Source: Bacteroidales bacterium UBA6117 (GTDB lineage: Bacteria > Bacteroidota > Bacteroidia > Bacteroidales > VadinHA17). Taken from it: a stretch of 23,983 bases of DNA. The stretch covers positions 1 to 23,983 of the forward strand of contig DIWB01000052.1 in the NCBI GenBank assembly GCA_002428385.1, in the 5' to 3' direction. The notes under the pieces were generated by a model. It was not told the DNA's origin. It searched no databases and saw only the letters and a list, made by a program, of their open reading frames with translations. The translations under genes and the position numbers were made by a program. Numbering within the stretch: the stretch's first letter is position 1; every line of letters starts with the position of its first letter. Of the stretch, positions 1-7,399 are shown in pieces.

Positions 1-963
1 AAGGACAATAACTATGTATCAGCCACATTCGAAAATTTCAAGAAGAATGCGGTGATTATTTCCGGCCGTCGTGCTGAGGCGAGGCAGGAGGTTGATCCGG
101 GATACGATCCTGATATCGATCCCGAGACCGGGCAGCCCATGGCTGACGGTTTCAGGAGCGGCTACGGAAAAACTTCGCGTGAGGTTCTTATCCCGGCCTT
201 TTATGCTGCCTATACAAAATCCGATCCCGGAAAGGTTGACCTGTCGACCTTCCCATCTGCTTTCAGGATGATGCCGAACTGGAGAATATCATTCGACGGC
301 TTCTCCAAGTTTGAGTTTGTCCGGAAGTTTTTCAGATCGATCAATATCACCCACCAGTACAGGAGCGTTTACCAGGTCGGATCGTATACAACCAACCTGA
401 ATTATTTCGTCGATGGCAACGGGATAAACAACATAAGGGACCTACAGAAGAATTTCATTCAGCAGTATGAGATAAATACGGTAACCGTCAGCGAACAGTT
501 CAGCCCGATGATAAATGTCGACATGAACTGGAAGAGCAACCTGACCTCAAGGTTTGAGTGGAGAAAATCGAGGACAATTTCGCTTAATCTGACCGGCAAT
601 CAGGTTACCGACAGCCGTATCAACGAGCTTGTTGTCGGAGCCGGCTACCGTTTTGATGATGTCCAGATAGTGTTGAAGACCGGAGGCGGTCAGAAGACTC
701 TCAAGAGCGACCTGAACCTCAGGCTCGACCTTTCGCTCAGGGACAACAAGACGGTTGCCAGGAAGCTGATAGAGGATGTAAACCAGCCCGTGGCCGGTAT
801 AAAGGTGATGACGGTCGGGGCTACCGCCGATTATGTGCTGAGCGACCGGTTCAACCTGCAGATCTTTGCCGATCATTCAATGAACAACCCGTTTGTCGCC
901 AATACCTTCCCGACATCGAACACCAATTTCGGCTTCAGCCTGAAATTCACCCTTGCACAATAG
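1..963 (+). CDS. sprA: SprA/Sov type IX secretion outer-membrane translocon, C-terminal part (5' end outside window)
   Basis: The reading frame is open from the first base to the TAG at 961-963 and gives the last 320 residues of a larger protein. SprA (Sov in Porphyromonas) is the very large outer-membrane barrel through which the type IX secretion system moves its cargo. The visible part alternates short polar and aromatic stretches, as expected of barrel strands. It includes a segment around an ISGRRAEAR motif and ends in NTNFGFSLKFTLAQ, which looks like the conserved SprA C-terminus and a typical outer-membrane barrel end. The downstream neighbour gcvH, 78 bp away, fits an order I recall from other Bacteroidota. 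The GTG at 52 is an internal codon, not a start. Only the C-terminus is visible, so the identification rests on this end and the context. Confidence 0.85.
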   Translation, partial: KDNNYVSATFENFKKNAVIISGRRAEARQEVDPGYDPDIDPETGQPMADGFRSGYGKTSREVLIPAFYAAYTKSDPGKVDLSTFPSAFRMMPNWRISFDGFSKFEFVRKFFRSINITHQYRSVYQVGSYTTNLNYFVDGNGINNIRDLQKNFIQQYEINTVTVSEQFSPMINVDMNWKSNLTSRFEWRKSRTISLNLTGNQVTDSRINELVVGAGYRFDDVQIVLKTGGGQKTLKSDLNLRLDLSLRDNKTVARKLIEDVNQPVAGIKVMTVGATADYVLSDRFNLQIFADHSMNNPFVANTFPTSNTNFGFSLKFTLAQ

Positions 964-1011
964 TTTTTAACTTAAGGAATACGCACTGTTAGGGGATACG
1001 AAAAAAAACTA

Positions 1012-1019
1012 TAAATTTG
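1012..1019 (+). promoter_or_regulatory. Bacteroidota -7 promoter box for gcvH
   Basis: TAAATTTG matches the Bacteroidota consensus TAnnTTTG exactly. A TTAG resembling the -33 element ends at 992, giving a 19 bp spacer. Transcription would start near 1024, leaving a leader of about 18 nt before the gcvH ATG at 1042. Readthrough from sprA is also possible because no terminator-like hairpin is visible between 964 and 1041. Confidence 0.55.
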
Positions 1020-1041
1020 GAGTAAACAAAAATTCAAAAAT

Positions 1042-1416
1042 ATGAATGTACCGGCAGATTTGCTTTATACCAAAGACCATGAATGGCTCCGTCTCGAGGG
1101 CGAGTTCGGATATGTCGGAGTGACTGATTTTGCCCAGGGTGAGCTTGGGGATATTGTATTCCTCGAGATTGAGACGGAAGGGGAGACTCTTGAGAAGGAA
1201 GAGGTTTTCGGGACTATTGAAGCGGTTAAGACCGTATCCGATCTCTTCATGCCCGTTGGAGGTGAAATTCTTGAGGTAAACCCTGCTCTTGGCAATTCGC
1301 CCGACCTTGTCAACAAGGATCCGTACGGGGAAGGATGGATGATTAAGCTCAGGATCACTGATCCCGTTGAGGCAGAATCACTTCTTTCAGCTGAAAAGTA
1401 TAAGGAGCTTCTATAA
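1042..1416 (+). CDS. gcvH: Glycine cleavage system H protein
   Basis: GcvH is the small lipoylated carrier of the glycine cleavage system. Its lipoyl arm shuttles the aminomethyl group between the P, T and L proteins in the cytoplasm. The 124-residue length is normal for the family. The lipoyl-lysine site is clear: FGTIEAVKTVSDLF places the modified lysine at K63, in the usual hairpin of a lipoyl domain. The N-terminus (YTKDHEWL) and the segment GVTDFAQGELGDIVF are also family hallmarks. The start at 1042 follows a short leader behind a good -7 box. The stop (TAA, 1414-1416) lies inside the 3' end of convergent infB, so the two genes overlap by 6 bp and leave no room for a terminator between them. 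Other glycine cleavage genes are not in the window. Confidence 0.97.
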   Translation: MNVPADLLYTKDHEWLRLEGEFGYVGVTDFAQGELGDIVFLEIETEGETLEKEEVFGTIEAVKTVSDLFMPVGGEILEVNPALGNSPDLVNKDPYGEGWMIKLRITDPVEAESLLSAEKYKELL

Positions 1417-4389
1417 GGTCTTTTTGACCTCCACTTGCTGGTATCCTTCTACAATGTCGCCGACTTTCAGGTCGTTGAAGTTTGAAATGTTCAGGCCGCA
1501 CTCATAACCGCCGACAACCTCTTTCACATCGTCCTTGAAGCGTTTCAGGGAGCCAAGTTCGCCGGTGTAGATTACTATACCGTCGCGGATCACCCGTATT
1601 TTTGTGTTTCTGGTGATCTTTCCTTCCTTGACATAACATCCTGCCACGGTGCCGACCTTTGTTACCTTGAAGGTGTCCCTGACTTCGAGGGTGGCTACTA
1701 TTTCTTCCTTAAGCTCAGGTGAGAGCATGCCCTCCATTGCCGATCGGATCTCCTCGATAGCATCGTAAATGATTGAATAGAGTCGGATATCGATTTCCTC
1801 CTTCTCAGCCAGTTTACGGGCGTTGAAGGATGGTCTTACCTGGAATCCTACGATAATGGCGTTCGAGGCTGCTGCCAGAAGAATATCCGATTCGGAGATC
1901 TGACCAACGGCCTTGTGAATTACGTTAAGCTGTATCTCAGGAGTGGAAAGTTTAATAAGAGAGTCGCTGAGCGCCTCTACCGATCCGTCGACGTCTCCTT
2001 TCACGATAATATTGAGTTCCTGGAAGTTGCCTATTGCAATACGTCGGCCGATCTCATCGAGGGTAATGTGTTTCTGGGTGCGTAAGCCCTGTTCTCTCTG
2101 CAGCTGGGCTCTCTTGGTGGCTATGTCCTTGGCATCGCGGTCGCTGTCCATCACATTGAATTTGTCACCGGCCTGCGGTGCGCCGTTCAGTCCGAGCACA
2201 AGAGCCGGAGTTGCAGGTCCTACTTCATCCACCTTGCCTCCTCTTTCGTTGTACATTGCCTTGATATGACCGTAGGCGGTTCCGGCGATCATGATATCGC
2301 CCACCCTGAGGGTACCCGCTTTCACCAGTACAGTTGCCGTGAATCCGCGGCCCTTGTCAAGAGATGATTCAATGATTGTTCCAACAGCCGGTTTGTCGGG
2401 GTTGGCCTTCAGGTCGAGCATCTCTGCCTCGAGCAGCACTTTTTCAAGAAGCGCATCAACATTAAGACCGCTTTTTGCCGATATCTCCTGCGACTGGTAT
2501 TTACCGCCCCAGTCTTCAACCAGGAAGTTCATATTTGCCAGAGCTTCCTTGATTTTTTCAGGATTGGCGGTTGGCTTATCTATTTTGTTTATCGCGAAGA
2601 CAATAGGCACACCTGCTGCTGAAGCATGGTTTATTGCCTCTTTTGTCTGGGGCATCACCCCGTCGTCAGCGGCAATGACGATAATTGCGATATCGGTAAT
2701 CTGTGCACCCCTGGCCCGCATGGCCGTGAAGGCTTCGTGACCCGGTGTGTCGAGGAAGGTCAGTTTGCGGCCGTCGTCGAGCTGCACTGCATAGGCTCCG
2801 ATATGCTGAGTTATGCCTCCGGCTTCGCCGGCAATCACGTTTGTACGCCTTATGTGATCGAGAAGTTTTGTTTTTCCATGGTCAACATGTCCCATGACCG
2901 TAACGATAGGCGGTCTTGGTTTGAGTTCTTCCTCTTCGTCTTCCTCCTCCCTGACGGTTTCCTGCAGTTCGGCGCTTACAAATTCAATCTTGTGTCCGAA
3001 TTCGTCAGCGAGAAGGGCAAGGGTTTCAGCGTCGAGCCGCTGGTTTATTGAAACGAAAAGTCCGAGGTTCATACAGGTTGAGATGATCTCTGTCACGGGG
3101 ACGTTCATCATCGACGCAAGTTCATTGGCCGAGACGAATTCTGTTACTTTCAGGATATTCTTTTCTTCTTCAATCCTGTCCTCCGACTCGCGGTTTTTCA
3201 GACTTATAAGGTCTCTCTTTTCCCTGCGATATCTTGAGCCTTTTGATTTGCCCTTAGTGGTAAGGCGGGCGAGGGTTTCCTTGATCTGCTTCTGAACTTC
3301 TCCCTCATCGACTTCTGTGCGGACAGGTCTTTTCCTGAGCACTGGTTTCTTTGCCTGTGATGTTTTCTTGTCGGTCGGGAGAGGTTTTGAAACAGGGGCA
3401 ACCTCTTTCTCCTTTGTTATCCTTTTTCTTTTCTTTTTCCTTCTGAAATCCGAATCACCGTTCACGTTAACCTGCTGGTAGCCCGATTTTTTCTTTTCTT
3501 CCACCGGGAGGTTGATTTTCCCTACAACAGTGAGTCCCATTAGTTTTTCCACATGCGGCTTGAATATTCCGGAGTCTGCCTTTTCTTCCTCAACGGCCTG
3601 TGCTGCTACAGGTTCTGCCTGAACTTCGGCGGGAACTTCGGGCGCAACTACAGGCTCTTCAACTGGTTTCTGATCAGCTCTGGCAGGAACTTTCTTCTCA
3701 TGAACCTGGGGTTTCTGTTCCCTGGCAGGGACTTTTGGCGAGGCTGGTTCCTTTTCTTCCTTTTTCGCAGGTCTTGCTTCTTTCGGAACTTTATCGAGGT
3801 CGATTTTACCTACAATGTGTAAATCGATGGGAGCCTTGTCTTTTTCTTTCTTCTCTGGTTCCTTTACTTCAGCGACTGGTGCCTCTGCTGCCGGTTTTTT
3901 AACCGGTTCAGCCGGCGGGGCAGGCTCTTTTTCTGCCTTTACCGGTTCAGGAGGGGCAGGCTTTTCAGGCTGCACAACTTTTGGCTTGAGTGTCTTTTCA
4001 AGATCAATCCTGCCCACCAGTTTGATGTCGGGCTTTGGAATCTCGGTCTTGATATCCACAGTCTTTTTGACAGGCGAAGTATCCTTGATCATAACTTCTT
4101 CATCCCTGTCCTGATCCTCGCTTTTTGCACCGGGCACATCATCGATTGAAACGCTCTCCTTTTTCCTGTGGAGATCTTTCAGCATCAGCTTCTCTGACTC
4201 CTTTTTGACGTTGAGGTCGCCGCTGTATTCTTTCAGCAGAAAAAGGTAAGCTTCATGAGGCAGTTTGGTATTTGGATTAGGATCAAGATCAAACCCCTTC
4301 TTGTGGAGGAATTCCACAATAGTCGAGATCCCGACGTTAAATTCGCGGGCTGCTTTGCTTAATCTTGTTGCCTTGATGTCTTCAGTCAT
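1411..4389 (-). CDS. infB: Translation initiation factor IF-2
   Basis: IF-2 is the GTPase that brings initiator fMet-tRNA to the 30S subunit and promotes subunit joining. At 992 residues it is a long form. An IF2_N domain covers about 1-55. A charged Lys/Glu/Pro/Ala linker (about 60-405) contains three VGKIDL-like repeats. A second N-domain-like region (about 412-475) follows. The GTPase has G1 GHVDHGKT (500-507), G3 DTPGHE (547-552) and G4 NKID (601-604), with domains II to IV after it. The ATG at 4387-4389 opens with a typical IF2_N sequence (TRLSKAAREFNVG). It is the last gene of rimP-nusA-infB, 50 bp after nusA, an order conserved across bacteria. The ylxR/ylxQ genes often found between nusA and infB elsewhere are absent. 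The stop at 1411-1413 lies within gcvH. Confidence 0.98.
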   Translation of the reverse strand: MTEDIKATRLSKAAREFNVGISTIVEFLHKKGFDLDPNPNTKLPHEAYLFLLKEYSGDLNVKKESEKLMLKDLHRKKESVSIDDVPGAKSEDQDRDEEVMIKDTSPVKKTVDIKTEIPKPDIKLVGRIDLEKTLKPKVVQPEKPAPPEPVKAEKEPAPPAEPVKKPAAEAPVAEVKEPEKKEKDKAPIDLHIVGKIDLDKVPKEARPAKKEEKEPASPKVPAREQKPQVHEKKVPARADQKPVEEPVVAPEVPAEVQAEPVAAQAVEEEKADSGIFKPHVEKLMGLTVVGKINLPVEEKKKSGYQQVNVNGDSDFRRKKKRKRITKEKEVAPVSKPLPTDKKTSQAKKPVLRKRPVRTEVDEGEVQKQIKETLARLTTKGKSKGSRYRREKRDLISLKNRESEDRIEEEKNILKVTEFVSANELASMMNVPVTEIISTCMNLGLFVSINQRLDAETLALLADEFGHKIEFVSAELQETVREEEDEEEELKPRPPIVTVMGHVDHGKTKLLDHIRRTNVIAGEAGGITQHIGAYAVQLDDGRKLTFLDTPGHEAFTAMRARGAQITDIAIIVIAADDGVMPQTKEAINHASAAGVPIVFAINKIDKPTANPEKIKEALANMNFLVEDWGGKYQSQEISAKSGLNVDALLEKVLLEAEMLDLKANPDKPAVGTIIESSLDKGRGFTATVLVKAGTLRVGDIMIAGTAYGHIKAMYNERGGKVDEVGPATPALVLGLNGAPQAGDKFNVMDSDRDAKDIATKRAQLQREQGLRTQKHITLDEIGRRIAIGNFQELNIIVKGDVDGSVEALSDSLIKLSTPEIQLNVIHKAVGQISESDILLAAASNAIIVGFQVRPSFNARKLAEKEEIDIRLYSIIYDAIEEIRSAMEGMLSPELKEEIVATLEVRDTFKVTKVGTVAGCYVKEGKITRNTKIRVIRDGIVIYTGELGSLKRFKDDVKEVVGGYECGLNISNFNDLKVGDIVEGYQQVEVKKTL
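3508..4023 (-). repeat. Three VGKIDL-type repeats in the IF-2 linker
   Basis: The linker of IF-2 carries LVGRIDL (residues 124-130), IVGKIDL (192-198) and VVGKINL (288-294), separated by 68 and 96 residues. Between them lie runs rich in Pro, Glu, Lys, Ala and Val. The motifs are protein-level repeats only; the DNA copies are not identical. Confidence 0.7.
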
Positions 4390-4439
4390 AGATAAGTCCT
4401 CAGTCTTTCTTAAATCTCAAGCGGGTATTATGATAATTT

Positions 4440-5678
4440 CTATTCAAATTCGGCTTTAAGGATATTAATTACCTCCCTGACGGTCTCTTCTTCCAGATCG
4501 GTACGTTTTACCAGGTCGTGGATTGAAAGGTTCAGAACGCTTCTGGCGGTGTCGCATCCGATCGATTTGAGTTCCTCGATTATCCACTCGTCGATCTCGT
4601 CGCTGAATTCCTCAAGGTTCACATCTTCTTCATCCTCGCCTCCCGGTTCTCTGTAAACATCAATTTCATAACCGGTAAGCTGGCTGGCCAGTTTTATATT
4701 GAGGCCGCCTTTTCCGATGGCAAGCGATACTTCGTTGGGCTTCAGATAGATCTCCGCCCTTTTTGTTTCTTCAACGAGTTTGATCGATGTTATTTTTGCG
4801 GGGCTCAGCGCTCTCTGAATGAACAGCTGGTTATTCGATGTATAATTGATCACATCGATGTTTTCGTTTCTGAGTTCCCTTACAATACCATGTATCCTCG
4901 ACCCTTTCATCCCCACGCAGGCGCCCACCGGGTCGATCCTTTCGTCGTACGACTCGACTGCCACCTTGGCGCGTTCGCCCGGTACGCGGACAATCTTCTT
5001 TATTGTTATGAGCCCGTCGAATATCTCGGGAACCTCAAGTTCGAACAGCCTTTCGAGGAATACGGGCGATGTACGGCTGAGTATGATGAAAGGAGTGTTG
5101 TTCCTCATTTCAACCTTAATCACAACGGCGCGGATTGAATCGCCCTTGCGGAAATGATCGGACGGGATCTGCTCGCTTTTTGGAATTATCAGTTCATTTC
5201 CGTCATCGTCAAGGACAAGTATTTCCCTTTTCCATACCTGGTACACTTCACCGGTGACTATTTCACCGATCCTGTCCTTGTATTTTATGTATATGTTGTT
5301 TTTCTCAAGGTCGAGAATCCTTGCCGTAAGGTTCTGTCTGAGCGACAGGATGGCTCTCCGTCCGAAATCAAGAAATTTGACCTCATCCGAGACTTCTTCA
5401 CCCACCTCGTAATCCTCATCGATCTCCTTTGCCTTCGACAATGGTATCTGCAGGTTGGGATCAACCAGTTCATCGTCTTCCACAACCACCCTGTTTCTCC
5501 AGATTTCAAAGTCGCCCTTGTCGATATTGACGATAATGTCGAAATTGTCGGCCGAACCGTACCTCTTTGCAAGCATGCTTCTGAAAACGTCTTCAAGCAC
5601 GCTCATCATGGTCGGACGGTCGATATTCTTAAGCTCTTTGAATTCCGAAAAGGTGTCGATCAAATTGATATTTTCCAT
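4440..5678 (-). CDS. nusA: Transcription termination/antitermination protein NusA
   Basis: NusA binds RNA polymerase and nascent RNA and modulates pausing, termination and antitermination. The 412 residues show the standard order: an N-terminal polymerase-binding domain (about 1-125), an S1 domain (about 136-200, beginning GEIVTGEVYQV), KH1 with GACVGMKGSRI (252-262), and KH2 with AIGKGGLNIKLA (320-331). A short acidic, helical C-terminal tail rich in Glu and Asp ends at 412. It lies 20 bp downstream of rimP and 50 bp upstream of infB in the same direction, the usual operon. The start at 5678 gives the expected beginning of the N-domain. Nothing unusual was seen apart from the single short C-terminal acidic region in place of the longer AR repeats of enterobacteria. 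Confidence 0.97.
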   Translation of the reverse strand: MENINLIDTFSEFKELKNIDRPTMMSVLEDVFRSMLAKRYGSADNFDIIVNIDKGDFEIWRNRVVVEDDELVDPNLQIPLSKAKEIDEDYEVGEEVSDEVKFLDFGRRAILSLRQNLTARILDLEKNNIYIKYKDRIGEIVTGEVYQVWKREILVLDDDGNELIIPKSEQIPSDHFRKGDSIRAVVIKVEMRNNTPFIILSRTSPVFLERLFELEVPEIFDGLITIKKIVRVPGERAKVAVESYDERIDPVGACVGMKGSRIHGIVRELRNENIDVINYTSNNQLFIQRALSPAKITSIKLVEETKRAEIYLKPNEVSLAIGKGGLNIKLASQLTGYEIDVYREPGGEDEEDVNLEEFSDEIDEWIIEELKSIGCDTARSVLNLSIHDLVKRTDLEEETVREVINILKAEFE

Positions 5679-5698
5679 CTTCTGAAATCTTCTTGATG

Positions 5699-6151
5699 TT
5701 ATGTTATCGTTAGAACAATTTTTGTTGCTTTTACCTGATCAAAGTTAAAGGGGATATCCTTTTTTTCCTTTCCCTTACCCTTGATCTTCACTTCAGTTTC
5801 AAGATCGAAGCCGCCGCTTGTAACATTTTTGAGGATACCCGAATATTTCGTTCCCTCATTGTCGACGACGGAGACCTTCTTTCCTTCGTTCTTCTGGTAC
5901 TGCTCAATCACCGTGAAGGGCGAGTCGAGCCCCGGCGATGACACCTGCAGTTCAAAATCCTCAGCATCACGGTCGAGACCGTTCTCAATATGACGGTGCA
6001 AAAGCACGCACTCGTTAATTGTGATGCCTTCCCTTGTATCGGCAAGCACCGTAATCCTGTTGGCGGCGCTTACCTTCACCGACACCACGAACATCCCTGT
6101 GCCGCTGATGTATTCCTTTATCAATTCCTCTATCTTATCCTTGTCTGTCAT
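5699..6151 (-). CDS. rimP: Ribosome maturation factor RimP
   Basis: RimP helps assemble the 30S ribosomal subunit. The 150-residue length is typical. The family hallmark is present as FELQVSSPGLDSPF (about residues 66-79), after the N-terminal alpha/beta domain and the EGITINECVLLHRHIE segment. The C-terminal part is the SH3-like domain (GKKVSVVDNEG...YSGILKNVTSGGFDLE). It is the first gene of rimP-nusA-infB. The ATG at 6149-6151 is the only good start, and a promoter and hairpin-bearing leader lie upstream at about 6171-6250. Confidence 0.95.
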   Translation of the reverse strand: MTDKDKIEELIKEYISGTGMFVVSVKVSAANRITVLADTREGITINECVLLHRHIENGLDRDAEDFELQVSSPGLDSPFTVIEQYQKNEGKKVSVVDNEGTKYSGILKNVTSGGFDLETEVKIKGKGKEKKDIPFNFDQVKATKIVLTIT

Positions 6152-6173
6152 CCGCTGAAACTGATAATAAAAT

Positions 6174-6191
6174 AGGGGACTCTGGTCCCCT
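6174..6191 (-). terminator. Terminator-like hairpin in the rimP leader (possible attenuator)
   Basis: On the minus strand the leader RNA contains AGGGGAC, a CAGA loop and GUCCCCU: a perfect 7 bp GC-rich stem, followed at once by the U-rich run AUUUUAUUAUC. It sits downstream of the predicted rimP start site (about 6213) and about 22 nt before the rimP ATG, so it lies in the 5' leader. An upstream AGGGGA on the same RNA (complement of 6203-6208) could pair with the same 3' arm, giving a competing structure. Attenuation is inferred; only the complementarity is seen. Confidence 0.4.
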
Positions 6192-6219
6192 GTTTCTCAA
6201 ATTCCCCTCAATTCGGATG

Positions 6220-6227
6220 CAAAGATA
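6220..6227 (-). promoter_or_regulatory. Bacteroidota -7 box for rimP-nusA-infB
   Basis: The plus-strand CAAAGATA reads TATCTTTG on the minus strand, an exact TAnnTTTG match. A TTG (-33 type) lies at 6249-6247, separated by 19 bp. The predicted start near 6213 leaves a leader of about 60 nt before rimP. Confidence 0.6.
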
Positions 6228-6302
6228 ACTATTGTTTGAAAATACGCAATATAATTGGTGATCTTTTTTCTGTTCCAGATAAGTAGTGTCTGCAGAATAT
6301 TA

Positions 6303-6359
6303 TCGTTTCAGGTAAAAAATTTGTCGTAAAACGATAACCAGGATATCGTAAAACGATAA
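6303..6359 (+). promoter_or_regulatory. Tandem TCGTAAAACGATAA operator-like sites
   Basis: TCGTAAAACGATAA occurs exactly twice, at 6324-6337 and 6346-6359. Each copy has the inverted core TCGT-AAA-ACGA. A third, partial site begins with TCGTTT at 6303. The three TCGT starts are 21 and 22 bp apart, about two helical turns, so bound proteins would lie on one face of the DNA. The array lies just upstream of the radical SAM gene promoter and about 75-125 bp upstream of the rimP -7 box. No regulator gene is adjacent in the window. The repeats are seen; the operator role is inferred. Confidence 0.5.
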
Positions 6360-6392
6360 AAATTCTGTTGTTTTTCATAAGCTGCATATAGT

Positions 6393-6400
6393 TAATTTTG
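6393..6400 (+). promoter_or_regulatory. Bacteroidota -7 box directly in front of the radical SAM gene
   Basis: TAATTTTG matches TAnnTTTG exactly, with a TTG at 6368-6370 as a loose -33 element (22 bp spacer). The expected start site falls at about 6404-6407, within a few bases of the GTG at 6406 and ATG at 6409. The mRNA would therefore be leaderless or nearly so. Confidence 0.5.
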
Positions 6401-6408
6401 CAGTCGTG

Positions 6409-7350
6409 ATGACAAAGGATATTTACACCGGTGAAGAGATTGCCCTTTTATCTGACTGCACTTTGTGTCCGAGGGAATGCCATGCTGACAGATTTACGGG
6501 AAAGCCCGGGTATTGCGGGGCTGACGCCGGAATGAACATTGCTTCGATTTGCATTCACAAGGGAGAGGAGCCGCCTGTAAGCGGTCCGTCGGGCATCTGC
6601 AATATATTCTTTTCAGGCTGCAACCTCAGGTGCGTTTATTGCCAGAATCACGAGATAAGCCGGCCGCCCGGCGGATGCAGGCCGCGAATCACCGGTCTTG
6701 ACGAGGCTCTTGATATCATTGAGAGTCTGCTCGGAGATGGTGTGAAAGCAGTCGGATTCGTGTCCCCGTCGCATGTGGCGCCTCAGGTGAAAGCCATAAT
6801 ACGGGGACTTCATTCCAGGGGTTTAAGTCCTGTCTTTGTTTATAATACAAACGGTTACGACAAGGCAGAGGTTATCGGCAGTCTGGAGGGGCTGATCGAT
6901 GTATGGCTTCCCGATTTCAAATATGCAAGTGAAGCCGTGGCCCTGGAGTATTCCGATGCTGCAGATTACCCTTCCGTTGTCCTTGGGGCGCTGAAACTTA
7001 TGTACTGGATGAAAGGCTCTCCCCTCCGGACCGACAGTGAGGGCAGGGCGGTGGGAGGGATCCTTATCCGCCACCTTGTTCTCCCAGGTCATGCCGATGA
7101 AAGCAAGCTGGTTTTAAGGAAGATAGCAGAGGAGCTGTCGCCGGGGGTGAACATCTCGCTTATGTCGCAGTATCATCCCACTCCAAACGTAGCCGGGCAT
7201 CCTGTGCTGGGCAGAGCGCTTTATAAAGCTGAATACGATTCGGTAGTGAAGGAAATGGAAGAACTGGGCTTCAGGAACGGCTGGATACAGGATCCGGAAA
7301 GCAACCAGAACTACAGACCTGATTTCTCGAGGGATCATCCGTTTGAATAG
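6409..7350 (+). CDS. PflX-type (COG1313) radical SAM protein
   Basis: This is a 313-residue radical SAM protein with the cluster motif CNLRCVYC (C71, C75, C78 counted from the ATG), which binds the 4Fe-4S cluster that cleaves S-adenosylmethionine. Upstream is a four-cysteine region, CTLCPRECHADR and GYCGA (C17, C20, C24, C36), followed by HKGEEPPVSG and FFSGCNL. This layout is characteristic of the PflX group, which resembles pyruvate-formate-lyase activating enzymes but whose substrate is not established as far as I know. Later segments YNTNGYD, WLPDFKYAS, IRHLVLPGH and SLMSQYHP fit the same group. A GTG three bases upstream (6406) is an alternative start. No glycyl-radical enzyme gene is nearby, so the partner cannot be read from context. 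It is a single-gene unit convergent with the large operon. Confidence 0.88.
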   Translation: MTKDIYTGEEIALLSDCTLCPRECHADRFTGKPGYCGADAGMNIASICIHKGEEPPVSGPSGICNIFFSGCNLRCVYCQNHEISRPPGGCRPRITGLDEALDIIESLLGDGVKAVGFVSPSHVAPQVKAIIRGLHSRGLSPVFVYNTNGYDKAEVIGSLEGLIDVWLPDFKYASEAVALEYSDAADYPSVVLGALKLMYWMKGSPLRTDSEGRAVGGILIRHLVLPGHADESKLVLRKIAEELSPGVNISLMSQYHPTPNVAGHPVLGRALYKAEYDSVVKEMEELGFRNGWIQDPESNQNYRPDFSRDHPFE

Positions 7351-7399
7351 CTTCTTCTTTAAATACTTCTTGTCCCGCCCCTGCCGGCCGCTGGTTTCC

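Noticed and set aside
2291..3295. Several plus-strand open frames opposite infB, rich in Ser and Leu
   Set aside because: They are antisense to the essential, fully recognisable infB frame, and their Ser/Leu/Phe bias is what the reverse complement of Lys/Glu-rich codons gives.
6174..6191. The rimP-leader hairpin as an ordinary terminator of an upstream gene
   Set aside because: The next minus-strand gene upstream ends at 7400 with a plus-strand gene in between, and the hairpin lies downstream of the predicted rimP promoter, so it is better read as a leader element.
7351..7399. A bidirectional terminator between the radical SAM gene and the transporter operon
   Set aside because: The 49 bp spacer contains only the short palindrome GCCGGC and no stem followed by a T-run on either strand.
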